Part shown: in pieces, positions 8,044 through 16,111 of the stretch | Numbering within the stretch: the first letter of the stretch is position 1 | Layout: each line of letters starts with the position of its first letter | NCBI GenBank assembly: GCA_046727175.1 | Contig: JBKPCD010000192.1 | Span: 1-23,681, forward strand | Direction of reading: 5' to 3' | Length of the DNA stretch: 23,681 nucleotides | From: JBKPCD01 sp046727175 | GTDB lineage: Bacteria > Acidobacteriota > Vicinamibacteria > Vicinamibacterales > 2-12-FULL-66-21 | Position numbers and translations under genes: made by a program | Notes under the pieces: model-generated | What the model was told of the DNA's origin: nothing | Database searches by the model: none | What the model saw: the letters and a program-made list of their open reading frames with translations, nothing else

Positions 8044-8829
8044 ATGCTGCTGGCCATTGACATCGGCAACACGAACATCGTTCTCGGCGTGTTCGACGGA
8101 GCGGCGCTGATTCACAGCTGGCGACTCGTGACGCTGCGCGAGCGCACGGCGGACGAGCTCGGCATCCTTATCGCGCTGCTCTTCGCGGAAAGTGCAATCG
8201 ATCGAACCAAGGTGGATGGCATCATCATCAGCTCGGTCGTGCCGCCGCTGACCGGGACAATGCAGGAGATGGCGGCGCGATACTTCGGGCATCGTGCGCT
8301 GACTGTGGATCCCGGCACGGACGCCGGAATGCCGGTGTTGTACAAACCGGCGTCCGATGTGGGTGCGGATCGCGTCGTCAACGCGGTGGCGGCGTACGAT
8401 CGCTACGGTCGGCCGACACAGGTGCCCGTGATCGTCGTTGATTTCGGGACGGCGACAACCTTCGACGCGATCTCCACTGCGGGCGAGTACATTGGCGGTG
8501 TGATCTGCCCCGGCATCGGCATTTCGGCCGACGCGCTCTTTCAGCGCGCGGCGCGGCTCCCGCGCGTAGAGGTCCGAAAACCGGAGACGATCATCGGACA
8601 GACGACGGTCACGTCGATGCAGGCCGGTCTGTTCTTCGGGTACGTCGCGATGGTCGACGGTATCGTGCAACGCATGCGACGCGAGCTCGAGCACGGCGAA
8701 GCCGCTCAGTGTGTCGCGACCGGAGGGATGGCCGATGTACTTGCGCGCGAGACGACCTCGATTCAGTTTGTTGAACCCGACCTGACCCTCCAGGGACTCC
8801 GGCTCATTTGGGAACGAAACAATCCCTAA
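8044..8829 (+). CDS. coaX: Type III pantothenate kinase
   Basis: This 261-residue ASKHA-fold kinase phosphorylates pantothenate with ATP, the first step of coenzyme A synthesis. The phosphate-1 motif DIGNTN (6-11), GADR (107-110) and the phosphate-2 motif DFGTATT (133-139) are all intact. The C-terminal CVATGGMAD segment is the adenosine-side loop. Its length is typical. It belongs by function with nadC and birA just upstream, but the hairpin-filled gap before it suggests partly separate expression. The start is the only suitable ATG; upstream there is only a weak GAG as ribosome-binding site. Confidence 0.95.
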   Translation: MLLAIDIGNTNIVLGVFDGAALIHSWRLVTLRERTADELGILIALLFAESAIDRTKVDGIIISSVVPPLTGTMQEMAARYFGHRALTVDPGTDAGMPVLYKPASDVGADRVVNAVAAYDRYGRPTQVPVIVVDFGTATTFDAISTAGEYIGGVICPGIGISADALFQRAARLPRVEVRKPETIIGQTTVTSMQAGLFFGYVAMVDGIVQRMRRELEHGEAAQCVATGGMADVLARETTSIQFVEPDLTLQGLRLIWERNNP

Positions 8830-8883
8830 TTCCTAATCCATGAATCGTTGAACCCGAATCCGCGATCGGACTCCGAAATCGCG
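8824..8883. repeat. Word array after coaX (CCCTAATTCCTAATCC) with a CGCGAT/ATCGCG hairpin
   Basis: CCCTAATTCCTAATCC (8824-8839) contains the coaX stop codon within the repeat. A second segment, rich in CCGAATC and CCGA words, includes the complementary pair CGCGATCGGA (8861-8870) and TCCGAAATCGCG (8872-8883). The word array continues as ACCCCGAGCCCCGAGCTCCGA into the first codons of the next gene. Words of the CCCGAATCC type recur at 11722-11745 and 11821-11835. Confidence 0.5.
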
Positions 8884-8891
8884 AACTGCGA

Positions 8892-9611
8892 ATGGCGAGA
8901 CCTGAACCCCGAGCCCCGAGCTCCGAGTCGATCGGCGTTTCCGCTTACTGTCGTCAGCTGGAAAGCTATCTGTGTCAGAAGAACGGCGGTCATCTGATTC
9001 GTATCGTCGGCCCCGCGTTCGAGCGTGTGCGTGACTGGGCTGAGCGCGGCGTGCCGCTGAAGATCGCGTTTCGCGGGATCGATCGCTACTGCGAGCGGCA
9101 CTACGCGAAGCCGCGGCGCCGGCCGGCGCGTATCGAATTTTGCGAGGCCGATATCCTCGAGCTGTTCGACGAGTGGCGGCGGGCAGTGGGCGTGGGGGTG
9201 CCGGGTTCGGCGGCCGCATTGCGGAAGCCGAGCCTCTCTTCGCACATCGAGCGAGTGATCGCGCGTCTAATCGCACTCCCGCCTGTCGAAGGCGGACTCG
9301 CACCAGCAGCGGCGACGATCGATGCCGCCGTCCGCGAGCTCGACGGGCTCGCTGCCGACGCAAGAAGAGCGCGCGGCTCCAGGCGCGATGCCATCGTTGA
9401 ACGACTGGCACATCTCGATCGAGATCTTGTCGACAAATCTGTGGCGAGCCTCGATTCCGTGGCCACGGCCAATCTGTATCGGGAGGCCGAAGAAGAGCTG
9501 GCCGCGTTCCTCGCGAGAATGCCCGCCGATACACGTGCGAGCGCGATCGAGAGCGCGTTCCGGCGCCTCGTGCGCGAGAGCGTCGGTCTGCCGACGATTG
9601 CGTTCGAGTAG
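8892..9611 (+). CDS. Conserved-looking hypothetical protein, 239 aa, family not recognised
   Basis: No catalytic motif or membrane segment is visible. The protein is mostly helical and highly charged. The most distinctive stretch is YLCQKNGGHLIRIVGPAFER (residues about 26-45), followed by a basic PRRRPARIEFCEADI segment, and a C-terminal half of helices rich in Ala, Arg, Glu and Leu. It has gene-like codon use and sits in the gap-free run coaX - this gene - RNA methyltransferase, so it is probably real and co-transcribed. The first 14 residues (MARPEPRAPSSESI) are encoded by the intergenic word array, so the native start is uncertain. No other ATG, GTG or TTG fits before the conserved-looking part. 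The helical C-terminus could mediate oligomerisation. I assign no function. Confidence 0.75.
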   Translation: MARPEPRAPSSESIGVSAYCRQLESYLCQKNGGHLIRIVGPAFERVRDWAERGVPLKIAFRGIDRYCERHYAKPRRRPARIEFCEADILELFDEWRRAVGVGVPGSAAALRKPSLSSHIERVIARLIALPPVEGGLAPAAATIDAAVRELDGLAADARRARGSRRDAIVERLAHLDRDLVDKSVASLDSVATANLYREAEEELAAFLARMPADTRASAIESAFRRLVRESVGLPTIAFE

Positions 9612-9614
9612 AGG

Positions 9615-9658
9615 GTCTGGCTGAAGCCAGACGCTACAGGTCTGGTTCAAAGCCAGAC
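9615..9658. repeat. Two successive GTCTGGC hairpins before the RNA methyltransferase gene
   Basis: GTCTGGC (9615-9621), loop TGAA, GCCAGAC (9626-9632) form a perfect 7-bp stem. GTCTGG (9640-9645) and CCAGAC (9653-9658) form a second. All four arms are variants of one word in alternating orientation. The pair lies wholly within the 54-nt gap between stop and start and may be a processing or attenuation site. Confidence 0.7.
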
Positions 9659-9665
9659 ACCACAC

Positions 9666-10946
9666 ATGCTCACACCGGGACAGCAGATCGACCTTGCCAT
9701 CGAGAAGCCCGCTGTCGGCGGCAGGATGATCGCCAGACACGAGGGACAGGTCCTTCTCGTGATGGGTGCGATTCCGGGCGAGAGAGTGCGCGCACGGATC
9801 GAGCGGGTGGAGCAGAAACTCGCATTTGCCACGACGACCGATGTCCTGGATCCGTCGGCCGATCGCCGCGGTAACTCAGTCGATCTGTTGTGCGGCGGCT
9901 GCCTCTATTCGCACATCACGTATCCGCGTCAACTCGCAATCAAATCAGACGTCGTCGTCGATTCGTTTGCGCGCATCGGGCGCATTCACCTGGACGACGC
10001 CGTGTCGGTCGCCGCGTCACCAGAAGAAGGATACCGGTTGCGGGCGCGATTCCATGTACGAGACGGGCGCGCCGGATTCTACAGGGAAGGCACGCACGAT
10101 CTGTGCGACGTCTCACAGACGAGGCAGCTGCTCGATGCGTCGGTGACCGCCGTCGACGAGACCGTCGCAACGGTTCGGACGGCGGGCATCTCTCCCACGG
10201 GGATCGAGCTTACCGAGAATCTCTCGGGCAACCAGAGAATCGTTCACCTCGAGTTGGCTCCTGGCAGGGGCGCGGACGCATCGGTGATCGAAAGGGTCCT
10301 AGGACCGCTCATCACCGGCTGCACTGCGGGAGGGACTGGCGCTGCGCTGGGGTCGGCGGGGAGCCCGGTCGTGACCGATCGGCTGGAGGCGTTGACGGCG
10401 GGGAAATCGCGCGGCGTACTGAACCGGCATGCGACGTCGTTCTTTCAGGCGAATCGATTCCTGCTGCCATCGCTCGTGGAGGCGGTGATCGCCGAGGTTC
10501 CACGTGATGGAGACGTCCTGGATCTCTACGCCGGCGTCGGAATCTTCTCGGCGGCCCTCGCCGGCGCGGGACGTCACGGCATCACAGCCGTCGAAGGAGA
10601 TCGATCGAGCGGAGCTGATTTGAAGAGCAACGCCGCGCAGTTCGGGACTGCGATCCGGGTTGCAATTGGCTCGGTCGAATCCTTCCTTTCCGGTCACCGA
10701 CGTCGGCCCGCCGCGATCATCGTCGATCCGCCTCGCACGGGGGTGTCCAGGGAGGCGCTGCGCGCGGTGCTGGCGCAGCGTGCGAGCATGGTGATCTACG
10801 TCTCGTGCGATCCGCCGACGATGGCGCGTGACGCGCGTCGGCTCGTCGATGCGGGCTGCAGGTTACGCTCCCTGCAGTCGTTCGATCTGTTCCCCAACAC
10901 CCCGCACGTCGAGAGCGTGGGCGTCTTCGAGCGCGGGAGGGAATAA
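9666..10946 (+). CDS. TrmA/RlmD-family RNA (uracil-5-)-methyltransferase
   Basis: This 426-residue SAM-dependent enzyme makes 5-methyluridine in rRNA or tRNA. An N-terminal TRAM-like beta domain (residues 1-60) is followed by a cysteine pair, a central domain, and a Rossmann-fold methyltransferase with motif I DLYAGVGIFS. IVDPPRTGVS carries the uracil-contacting residues. The catalytic nucleophile is Cys381 (YVSCDPPTMARD), and the C-terminal FPNTPHVESV holds the general-base Glu. The [4Fe-4S] ligand set of RlmD (C-x5-C-x2-C ... C) is incomplete: Cys76, Cys79 and probably Cys147 are present, but the first position is Asn70. The exact target (23S U1939, U747 or tRNA U54) cannot be read from sequence. 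Confidence 0.88.
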   Translation: MLTPGQQIDLAIEKPAVGGRMIARHEGQVLLVMGAIPGERVRARIERVEQKLAFATTTDVLDPSADRRGNSVDLLCGGCLYSHITYPRQLAIKSDVVVDSFARIGRIHLDDAVSVAASPEEGYRLRARFHVRDGRAGFYREGTHDLCDVSQTRQLLDASVTAVDETVATVRTAGISPTGIELTENLSGNQRIVHLELAPGRGADASVIERVLGPLITGCTAGGTGAALGSAGSPVVTDRLEALTAGKSRGVLNRHATSFFQANRFLLPSLVEAVIAEVPRDGDVLDLYAGVGIFSAALAGAGRHGITAVEGDRSSGADLKSNAAQFGTAIRVAIGSVESFLSGHRRRPAAIIVDPPRTGVSREALRAVLAQRASMVIYVSCDPPTMARDARRLVDAGCRLRSLQSFDLFPNTPHVESVGVFERGRE

Positions 10947-10987
10947 CAGGAGAACGGGAGAAGTTTGTCTTCTCCCGTTCTCCTGTT
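10945..10987. terminator. Bidirectional terminator: perfect 19-bp inverted repeat at a convergent junction
   Basis: Bases 10945-10963 (AACAGGAGAACGGGAGAAG) and 10969-10987 are exact reverse complements around a 5-nt loop (TTTGT). Each arm end carries part of a stop codon: TAA at 10944-10946 for the methyltransferase, and TAA read on the minus strand at 10986-10988 for the hydrolase. A single hairpin thus closes both convergent genes. There is no long U-tract on either side. Its sequence belongs to the same word family as 211-350. Confidence 0.8.
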
Positions 10988-11705
10988 AGTTGAACTCTCC
11001 GTCCTCCACAGCCGCGAGTTTTTCGCGCGCGGCGCCCACGAACGACTCGAAGAGGGATCCGAACCCGCCGGTCCGCCAGAAGTTTTCAGGATGCCACTGG
11101 ACGCCGACACAAAACGGCTTGTCGGGCGCTTCGATCGCCTCGATCACGCCGTCGGGTGCGGTGGCAGTAGTCACGAGGCCCGACCCGACGCGGCCCACAG
11201 ATTGATGATGCCGGCTGTTCACTCGGCACGAACCGGCGGCATTCACAACAGGACCAAGCGCCTCGCGGAGTTTCGAGCCGGCCACGATTTGGATCTGGTG
11301 GGCGATAGCATCCTTCGGCTGCTCGAGCGTATGCGTAAGGTTGGTCTGAAGCGTCGACGGGATGTCCTGCACGAGCGTGCCACCGGCAGCGACGTTGAGG
11401 ACCTGCGCGCCTCGACAGATCGCCAAGAGAGGCAAATCCGCTCCCATCGCTCGTCGTGCGAGATCGATCTCGAACTCGTCGCGGCCCGGCTCCGCATCCT
11501 CAACCGTCGAATGCCGCTCCTCTCCGTACAGAACGGGGTCGACGTCGCCTCCGCCGGTCAGCAGCACACCCTGGAGTTCGCCTACGAGCTTCCGCGGGCT
11601 CTCGCTGACCTCCAGGACGCGCGCGACGCCGCCCGCCTGCTCGATCGAGGCGACGTAGTCATCGAGTCGGCTGCAACGTGTGATGCCGATGATTGGCTTG
11701 CTCAT
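10986..11705 (-). CDS. Class I glutamine-amidotransferase-like hydrolase (peptidase C26, PuuD-like)
   Basis: This 239-residue protein of the gamma-glutamyl-GABA hydrolase family has the oxyanion-region GGGDVDPVLYGE (51-62), nucleophile Cys97 in the elbow AICRGAQVLNV, and the catalytic His205/Glu207 in VQWHPEN. HHQSV (166-170) is another family signature. Members cleave gamma-glutamyl amides such as gamma-glutamyl-GABA in putrescine breakdown, or act on related compounds. No other polyamine gene is in the window, so the substrate is unknown. It lies downstream of argS on the same strand, 139 nt away, with a repeat array between, so co-transcription is possible but not certain. Confidence 0.88.
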   Translation of the reverse strand: MSKPIIGITRCSRLDDYVASIEQAGGVARVLEVSESPRKLVGELQGVLLTGGGDVDPVLYGEERHSTVEDAEPGRDEFEIDLARRAMGADLPLLAICRGAQVLNVAAGGTLVQDIPSTLQTNLTHTLEQPKDAIAHQIQIVAGSKLREALGPVVNAAGSCRVNSRHHQSVGRVGSGLVTTATAPDGVIEAIEAPDKPFCVGVQWHPENFWRTGGFGSLFESFVGAAREKLAAVEDGEFN

Positions 11706-11721
11706 GTCAGCTTCGCTTGCC

Positions 11722-11842
11722 GGGGTTCGGGATTCGGGATTCGTAGTTCGATCTGACCGTGAACTGCCGACGCTCGGAACGCCCCACGCGAGCTACCAAA
11801 CTACTGAACTACCGAGCTACCGAACCCCGAATCCCGCGCCCC
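11722..11842. repeat. Composite inverted word array between argS and the C26 hydrolase
   Basis: The left arm 11722-11750 repeats GGGATTCGGGATTCG and TAGTTCG. The right arm 11788-11842 carries reverse complements of both words: AACTACCGAGCTACCGAA, then CCCCGAATCCCGCG. Two word families are thus nested in one inverted structure. The right arm ends 2 nt before the argS stop codon. One of its families is that seen before valS at 3405-3605. Confidence 0.7.
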
Positions 11843-11844
11843 GT

Positions 11845-13887
11845 CTACATCTTCGAAGGCACGACACATCCCATCAGTTCCAACGCTCTCGTCAGTTGCG
11901 CCTTGTAGTACGCAACGCCAGCCGCGCGCCAGCGGCGCACGCCGGGCCGCTCTTCGTTGATGATCGAATAGCGATGATAGAACGCGTTGAACGCCTGGGC
12001 GAGGCCGAACGCGTATTTTGCGAGGACGGACAGTTCTAGCGTGCGGACCGCCTGGTCCACCACATCGTCCAGTCGTGCCGCTTCGAGGATCAGCGCCCAG
12101 AGATCGTTGGCTTCGTCCGTCCCCGCGTTCAGCGCGTCGGCGGGAGTGTCTTTGATGGCCTCGACAACCCCGGCGGCGCCCAATCCCTCGCGTTCCTTCA
12201 GCTTCACGAAGATGTTGTTCGCACGCACGACGGCGTATTGCAGGTACGGACCGCTCTCCCCTTCGAAGCTGAGCGCCTCGTCGATGTCGAACACGATGAT
12301 CTTGCCGCGCGAGAACTTGACCATGAAATAGCGGACGGCCGCCACGGCGATCGCCCCGGCAATGTGCGTTGCTTCGTCTGCAGGCAATTCAGGATTGCGT
12401 TTCGCGACCTCGCTTGCCGCCTTCTCGGTGAGCCGATCGAGCAGATCGTCTGCCTTCACGCCCAGACCCTTGCGGCCGGATACTTCCACGAACGGTCGAT
12501 CGGCTTCTTCGCTCGTGTCGTATCCGAGCTCGCGTGCTGTCGCGTGCGACAGGGCCACCATCTCGTAGGCGTAATGGACGGACTGCGCAGCTTGTTCGTC
12601 ATACCCGAGCACGTCGAGCGCCTGTTTCACGAGCTTCTGCAGATATGACTGGCGTGTATCAATGACATTGCAGACCGCAGAGGCGTGTCCGAACTCCGGT
12701 GCTGCTGGATCAGCAGCGGCCGGATCGGACGTTGTCGACCAGAGCGGATCGCCTCCCGCCTGGCGATCGAAGACACGATAGTAGAAGTCCTTGCCGAGGA
12801 GTCCGAACTTCCAGAGCTGGTACGCCATGTCCTTTCCGACGTAGGTCACGGTACCATCGGAGCGGACGATCACCTTTTCCCGCCGCTCGACATCGGCCTC
12901 ATCCTCCTCTGTTGGGCCATCGGCGATTGCATCGGTCTGCGGCTTCTCGTCTCCCGATTCGTCTTCGATCCGCATGACCCAGCAGCCCTTCAGCCGCCCT
13001 TCCGTCTGCAGGAATACAGCGCCTGTTCGCTTGAGGAATTCGAACGCGTGCGCCCAGAAGTGCAGGCGCAGGATGTCACCCTCCCAGGTGAGGAGGTCGT
13101 ACGCGATATTCATTCGCCGCATCGTCGCGAGGTGACAGCGGACGATGCGGTCGGCCACGAGGTGGGCGATGTCGGCGACAGGGTTTCCACCGCGCTCGAT
13201 GTCGTGGAGCGCGGCCGCGCGAATCTTCAGCCGGTCCTTGTCTTCCTCGTACCACTCCGTCACGCGCGCGTACAGGTCCCAACAGTAGTAGTCGAATCGT
13301 GAGGTTTCGGCGAGGGTGCGCACGTCGTCGAGACCGCGCTGTTCGAGCTCGCGAAACCCGACGGCAACGTCTGCGACCTGCACACCGGTGTCGTCGATGT
13401 AGTTCTGAATCTCGACCGATCGTCCGAGAAACTTCAACAAACGTCCGAACGCATCGCCGAGCGCCGCATTGCGAAGATGTCCGATGTGCGCCGCTTTGTT
13501 CGGATTGATCGCCGTGTGTTCCACGATTGTCTTGGGACCGGTGGGCCCCCTTGGTGGCTGAACGCCGTCTTTCTCGAGCCAGCGTGTCAATGCGGCCGGC
13601 CGATCGAGGAAGAAGTTCACATATCCGTTCGGGGTCGGTTCAATTCGCGTGAAGCCTTCGATCGGACCCAGCGCCTCGACGATCTCCCGAGCGATCACGC
13701 GCGGCGCTTTGCGAAGCCGACGCGCCAGCTCGAACGCCAGCGGGACAGCGAGATCGCCGAGCGCTCTGCGCGGTGGAATCTCGACGGGGACCGCTGTGAG
13801 TACTGAATCGTCAGACGGAATGCCGTACAGTCGACTGACGGCGGCTGCCATGCTGTCTCGGACGGTGCGTTGAATCTGTAGAATCAT
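11845..13887 (-). CDS. argS: Arginyl-tRNA synthetase
   Basis: This 680-residue class I synthetase charges tRNA-Arg. An N-terminal Add1 domain (about 1-110) recognises the tRNA D-loop. HIGH is intact at 134-137 (NPNKAAHIGHLRNA). The KMSKS loop is the degenerate SGRKG (470-474) usual in ArgRS. The anticodon-binding DALR domain closes the protein (YAFGLAQAFNAFYH, then RALELMG). At 680 residues it is longer than common bacterial ArgRS (about 550-590). The excess lies in an acidic stretch at 308-335 and an Ala/Pro/Asp-rich stretch around 376-400, both within the catalytic half. The start ATG has no strong Shine-Dalgarno sequence. Confidence 0.94.
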   Translation of the reverse strand: MILQIQRTVRDSMAAAVSRLYGIPSDDSVLTAVPVEIPPRRALGDLAVPLAFELARRLRKAPRVIAREIVEALGPIEGFTRIEPTPNGYVNFFLDRPAALTRWLEKDGVQPPRGPTGPKTIVEHTAINPNKAAHIGHLRNAALGDAFGRLLKFLGRSVEIQNYIDDTGVQVADVAVGFRELEQRGLDDVRTLAETSRFDYYCWDLYARVTEWYEEDKDRLKIRAAALHDIERGGNPVADIAHLVADRIVRCHLATMRRMNIAYDLLTWEGDILRLHFWAHAFEFLKRTGAVFLQTEGRLKGCWVMRIEDESGDEKPQTDAIADGPTEEDEADVERREKVIVRSDGTVTYVGKDMAYQLWKFGLLGKDFYYRVFDRQAGGDPLWSTTSDPAAADPAAPEFGHASAVCNVIDTRQSYLQKLVKQALDVLGYDEQAAQSVHYAYEMVALSHATARELGYDTSEEADRPFVEVSGRKGLGVKADDLLDRLTEKAASEVAKRNPELPADEATHIAGAIAVAAVRYFMVKFSRGKIIVFDIDEALSFEGESGPYLQYAVVRANNIFVKLKEREGLGAAGVVEAIKDTPADALNAGTDEANDLWALILEAARLDDVVDQAVRTLELSVLAKYAFGLAQAFNAFYHRYSIINEERPGVRRWRAAGVAYYKAQLTRALELMGCVVPSKM

Positions 13888-14065
13888 GAAGGCGAACGTT
13901 TATCCGTGATACGATTCGCGGGCGGTTCCTGCATCGATTCCCACAAGCCTTGCGCGTGCTCGTATTCATGCGGCGTATTGACCCATCAGAGCACACGATA
14001 TCAGAACGTGTCGGTATCGCCGAGGGTGCCCCTCGATTCTGCTCTGCATTCATCTGGATGGCGCG
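13888..14065. other. Divergent intergenic region between argS and the V4R-like gene
   Basis: This 178-bp gap separates two divergent starts and should hold both promoters. It is the only sizeable gap in the window without a word array. On the plus strand TTGACC (13978-13983) and TATCAG (13999-14004) could be -35 and -10, but the 15-bp spacer is short, so the promoter call is weak. No RNA gene is evident. Confidence 0.4.
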
Positions 14066-14686
14066 ATGAGTGAGCCGAGAATCGGACGGGTGCTCATTGC
14101 GAGCCTGCATCAGGCCATCGCCGACCTGCTGCCGAATCGAATCGAGTTCTACGAGAACTGGCTCAGCGTTTCCGGCCTCCGCGAGGGAACGATTGGCCTG
14201 GCGCCGCTGTCGGCCGTCCTCAGCTTTCTGCGAACCGAGGGGGAGGCGTACAATCTGATTACAGCGCGGGCTGGAGAGTACGCTGCGGAATGGACCGTCA
14301 GCAGCATGCCGGCGCTCGAGCGGCGGATCATCCGAGCGCTGCCGCTTTCCTGGCGCGCGCGTGCAGCGCTGCGAACTGCCGGCGGCCTCGTTCGCACGAC
14401 GTATCCAGGCTCGCGGGCGATCATCCGGCACAAACGCGGATCGGCGTCCATCGATCTCCGCGGGTCTTTGTTCTGCGAAGTGCGCGAGGCGTCGTTCTTG
14501 CCGCTGTGCGGTTTTTACGCGTCCGCCATCGCCCGCGTGCTGCATCTCTTCGCGTTGAGGGCCGAGGCGCGCGTCAACGAATGCCGCGCCGCGGGCGGCC
14601 GGAAGGCCTGCGTCCTCCGCGTCGAGCTCCAGGGCGCTGCCGTGAAGGAGACGCGCATCCCCGTCGAAAGGCGGAGCGCGCCCTGA
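14066..14686 (+). CDS. Small uncharacterised protein, possibly V4R-like sensor domain
   Basis: This 206-residue protein has no signal peptide or membrane helix. It begins with a helix and IEFYENWLSVSGLREGTIGL, followed by a mixed alpha/beta region. The C-terminal third (LFCEVREASFLPLCGFYASA, then a helix, then EARVNECRAAGGRKACVLRV) resembles the ligand-binding end of 4-vinyl-reductase (V4R)/heme-NO-type domains: a helix that approaches a Cys-x-x-x-Gly-x-x-x-Cys turn and a final strand. Three Cys in this part might bind metal or ligand. The family match is by eye only and uncertain. It lies 71 nt upstream of nfeD on the same strand and may be the first gene of that unit. Confidence 0.6.
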   Translation: MSEPRIGRVLIASLHQAIADLLPNRIEFYENWLSVSGLREGTIGLAPLSAVLSFLRTEGEAYNLITARAGEYAAEWTVSSMPALERRIIRALPLSWRARAALRTAGGLVRTTYPGSRAIIRHKRGSASIDLRGSLFCEVREASFLPLCGFYASAIARVLHLFALRAEARVNECRAAGGRKACVLRVELQGAAVKETRIPVERRSAP

Positions 14687-14757
14687 CGATCGATTGTGTC
14701 GTACGTCAATGCCAAACGGCAGCTCGCAGAAGCGAAGTAACCAGGAGCATTTTCATC

Positions 14758-16095
14758 ATGCGCGCATCCATCGCCTTGGTCATTTCATCGGTGGCGCTGA
14801 TGGCTGCGAGCCTGGCGACGGGTCTCGACGCACGCCAGGAGTCAGTCCCCATTGCGTACCTGGCCGAGATCGACGGGATCATTCACCCGGTCGCGGCGGA
14901 GTACGTGCGTGGCGCCATTCAGCGGGCGGACAGCGCGGGCGCCGCGATCCTGGTCATCACGCTCAGAACGCCGGGCGGTCTGGTCGATTCGACTCGAGAT
15001 ATCAACTCCGCGATCATCGCGGCGAAGACGCCGGTAGCCGTCTTCGTGGGGCCGTCTGGGAGCCGCGCCGCGTCGGCGGGCTTTCTGATCACGATGGCCG
15101 CGGACGTTTCGTCGATGGCGCCGGGCACTCACATCGGCGCCGCACATCCCGTCTCGGGCGACGGCCAGAAGGTCGACGAGGTCATGGCCAAGAAGATGAC
15201 GTCCGACGTCGCCGGCTACGCCCGTACACTGGCGACGCACCGGCATCGGAACGTGGCTCTCGTGGAGCAGGCGGTCACCGAGAGTCGAACCTACACGGAA
15301 GAGGAAGCTCTCGCGGCAAAGCCTCCCCTCATCGATCTCGTCGCGACGGACGTTCAAGACCTCCTGCACAAACTCGATGGCCGCGCCATCACACGATTCG
15401 ACGGCAGCACGGTGACGCTGCATACCGGAGGAGCAACGACACGCCGCGTCGACATGTCATGGTCCCAGCGGACGCTGAGCGCCCTCGCACATCCGCAGAT
15501 TGCCTATCTGCTGCTCATGCTCGGCACCCTGGGACTCACCGTGGAGCTCTGGTCGCCAGGGGCGATTCTGCCCGGCGTCGCGGGCGGGATCTGCCTGCTG
15601 CTCGCCTTTTTCGCGTTTCAGGTCCTGCCGGTCAGCTCCGCCGGTATTCTCCTCATCCTGTTCGGCATCGTCCTGCTGATTCTGGAAGTGAAGGTTACGA
15701 GCTTCGGGCTGCTCGCGGTCGGCGGCATCATCAGCCTGTTCCTCGGATCGATGATGCTGGTCGACTCGCCGCTGCCGGAGTTGCAGGTTGGCTGGCGGCT
15801 GATCGTTCCAGTCACGCTCTCGCTTTCTGGGATTGTTCTGTTCCTGGTCCAACTGGCTGTCAAGGCCCAACGCAGCCGGGCAGTTACAGGCGACTCCGGA
15901 ATGCTCGACGAGCTAGGTCGAGCCCTGACTTCCATCACGCCGGGCAGCGTCGGGCGAATCCAGACCCACGGCGAGATCTGGACTGCGACCGCCGTCGAGC
16001 CGATAAATGCAGGAGAGCCGGTGCGCGTCGTGGCAGTCAAGGGCCTGCTGCTGACGGTCAGGCGCGATCCGGCGGCGCGGCTGGGCAGGGCGTAA
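14758..16095 (+). CDS. nfeD: NfeD1b-type membrane-bound ClpP-class serine protease
   Basis: This 445-residue protein has a signal peptide or signal anchor (about 1-26), an extracytoplasmic ClpP-class protease domain (30-230), four or five membrane helices (about 240-360) and a C-terminal NfeD OB-fold. The catalytic Ser/Lys pair aligned to PH1510 of Pyrococcus is Ser106 (GSRAASAGF) and Lys146 (AKKMTSDVAGY). These proteases work with stomatin/slipin partners in membrane quality control, and the slipin gene is indeed next. The frame is open upstream to 14290, but signal-peptide logic and AGGAG at 14743-14747 support ATG 14758. The spacer of 10 nt is slightly long. Confidence 0.9.
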   Translation: MRASIALVISSVALMAASLATGLDARQESVPIAYLAEIDGIIHPVAAEYVRGAIQRADSAGAAILVITLRTPGGLVDSTRDINSAIIAAKTPVAVFVGPSGSRAASAGFLITMAADVSSMAPGTHIGAAHPVSGDGQKVDEVMAKKMTSDVAGYARTLATHRHRNVALVEQAVTESRTYTEEEALAAKPPLIDLVATDVQDLLHKLDGRAITRFDGSTVTLHTGGATTRRVDMSWSQRTLSALAHPQIAYLLLMLGTLGLTVELWSPGAILPGVAGGICLLLAFFAFQVLPVSSAGILLILFGIVLLILEVKVTSFGLLAVGGIISLFLGSMMLVDSPLPELQVGWRLIVPVTLSLSGIVLFLVQLAVKAQRSRAVTGDSGMLDELGRALTSITPGSVGRIQTHGEIWTATAVEPINAGEPVRVVAVKGLLLTVRRDPAARLGRA

Positions 16096-16111
16096 AGCGA
16101 ATCGGTGTCAA

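Noticed and set aside
14290..14757. In-frame upstream extension of nfeD (156 codons) overlapping the V4R-like gene
   Set aside because: The extension is Arg-rich shadow sequence. The NfeD signal peptide starts at 14758 with AGGAG upstream.
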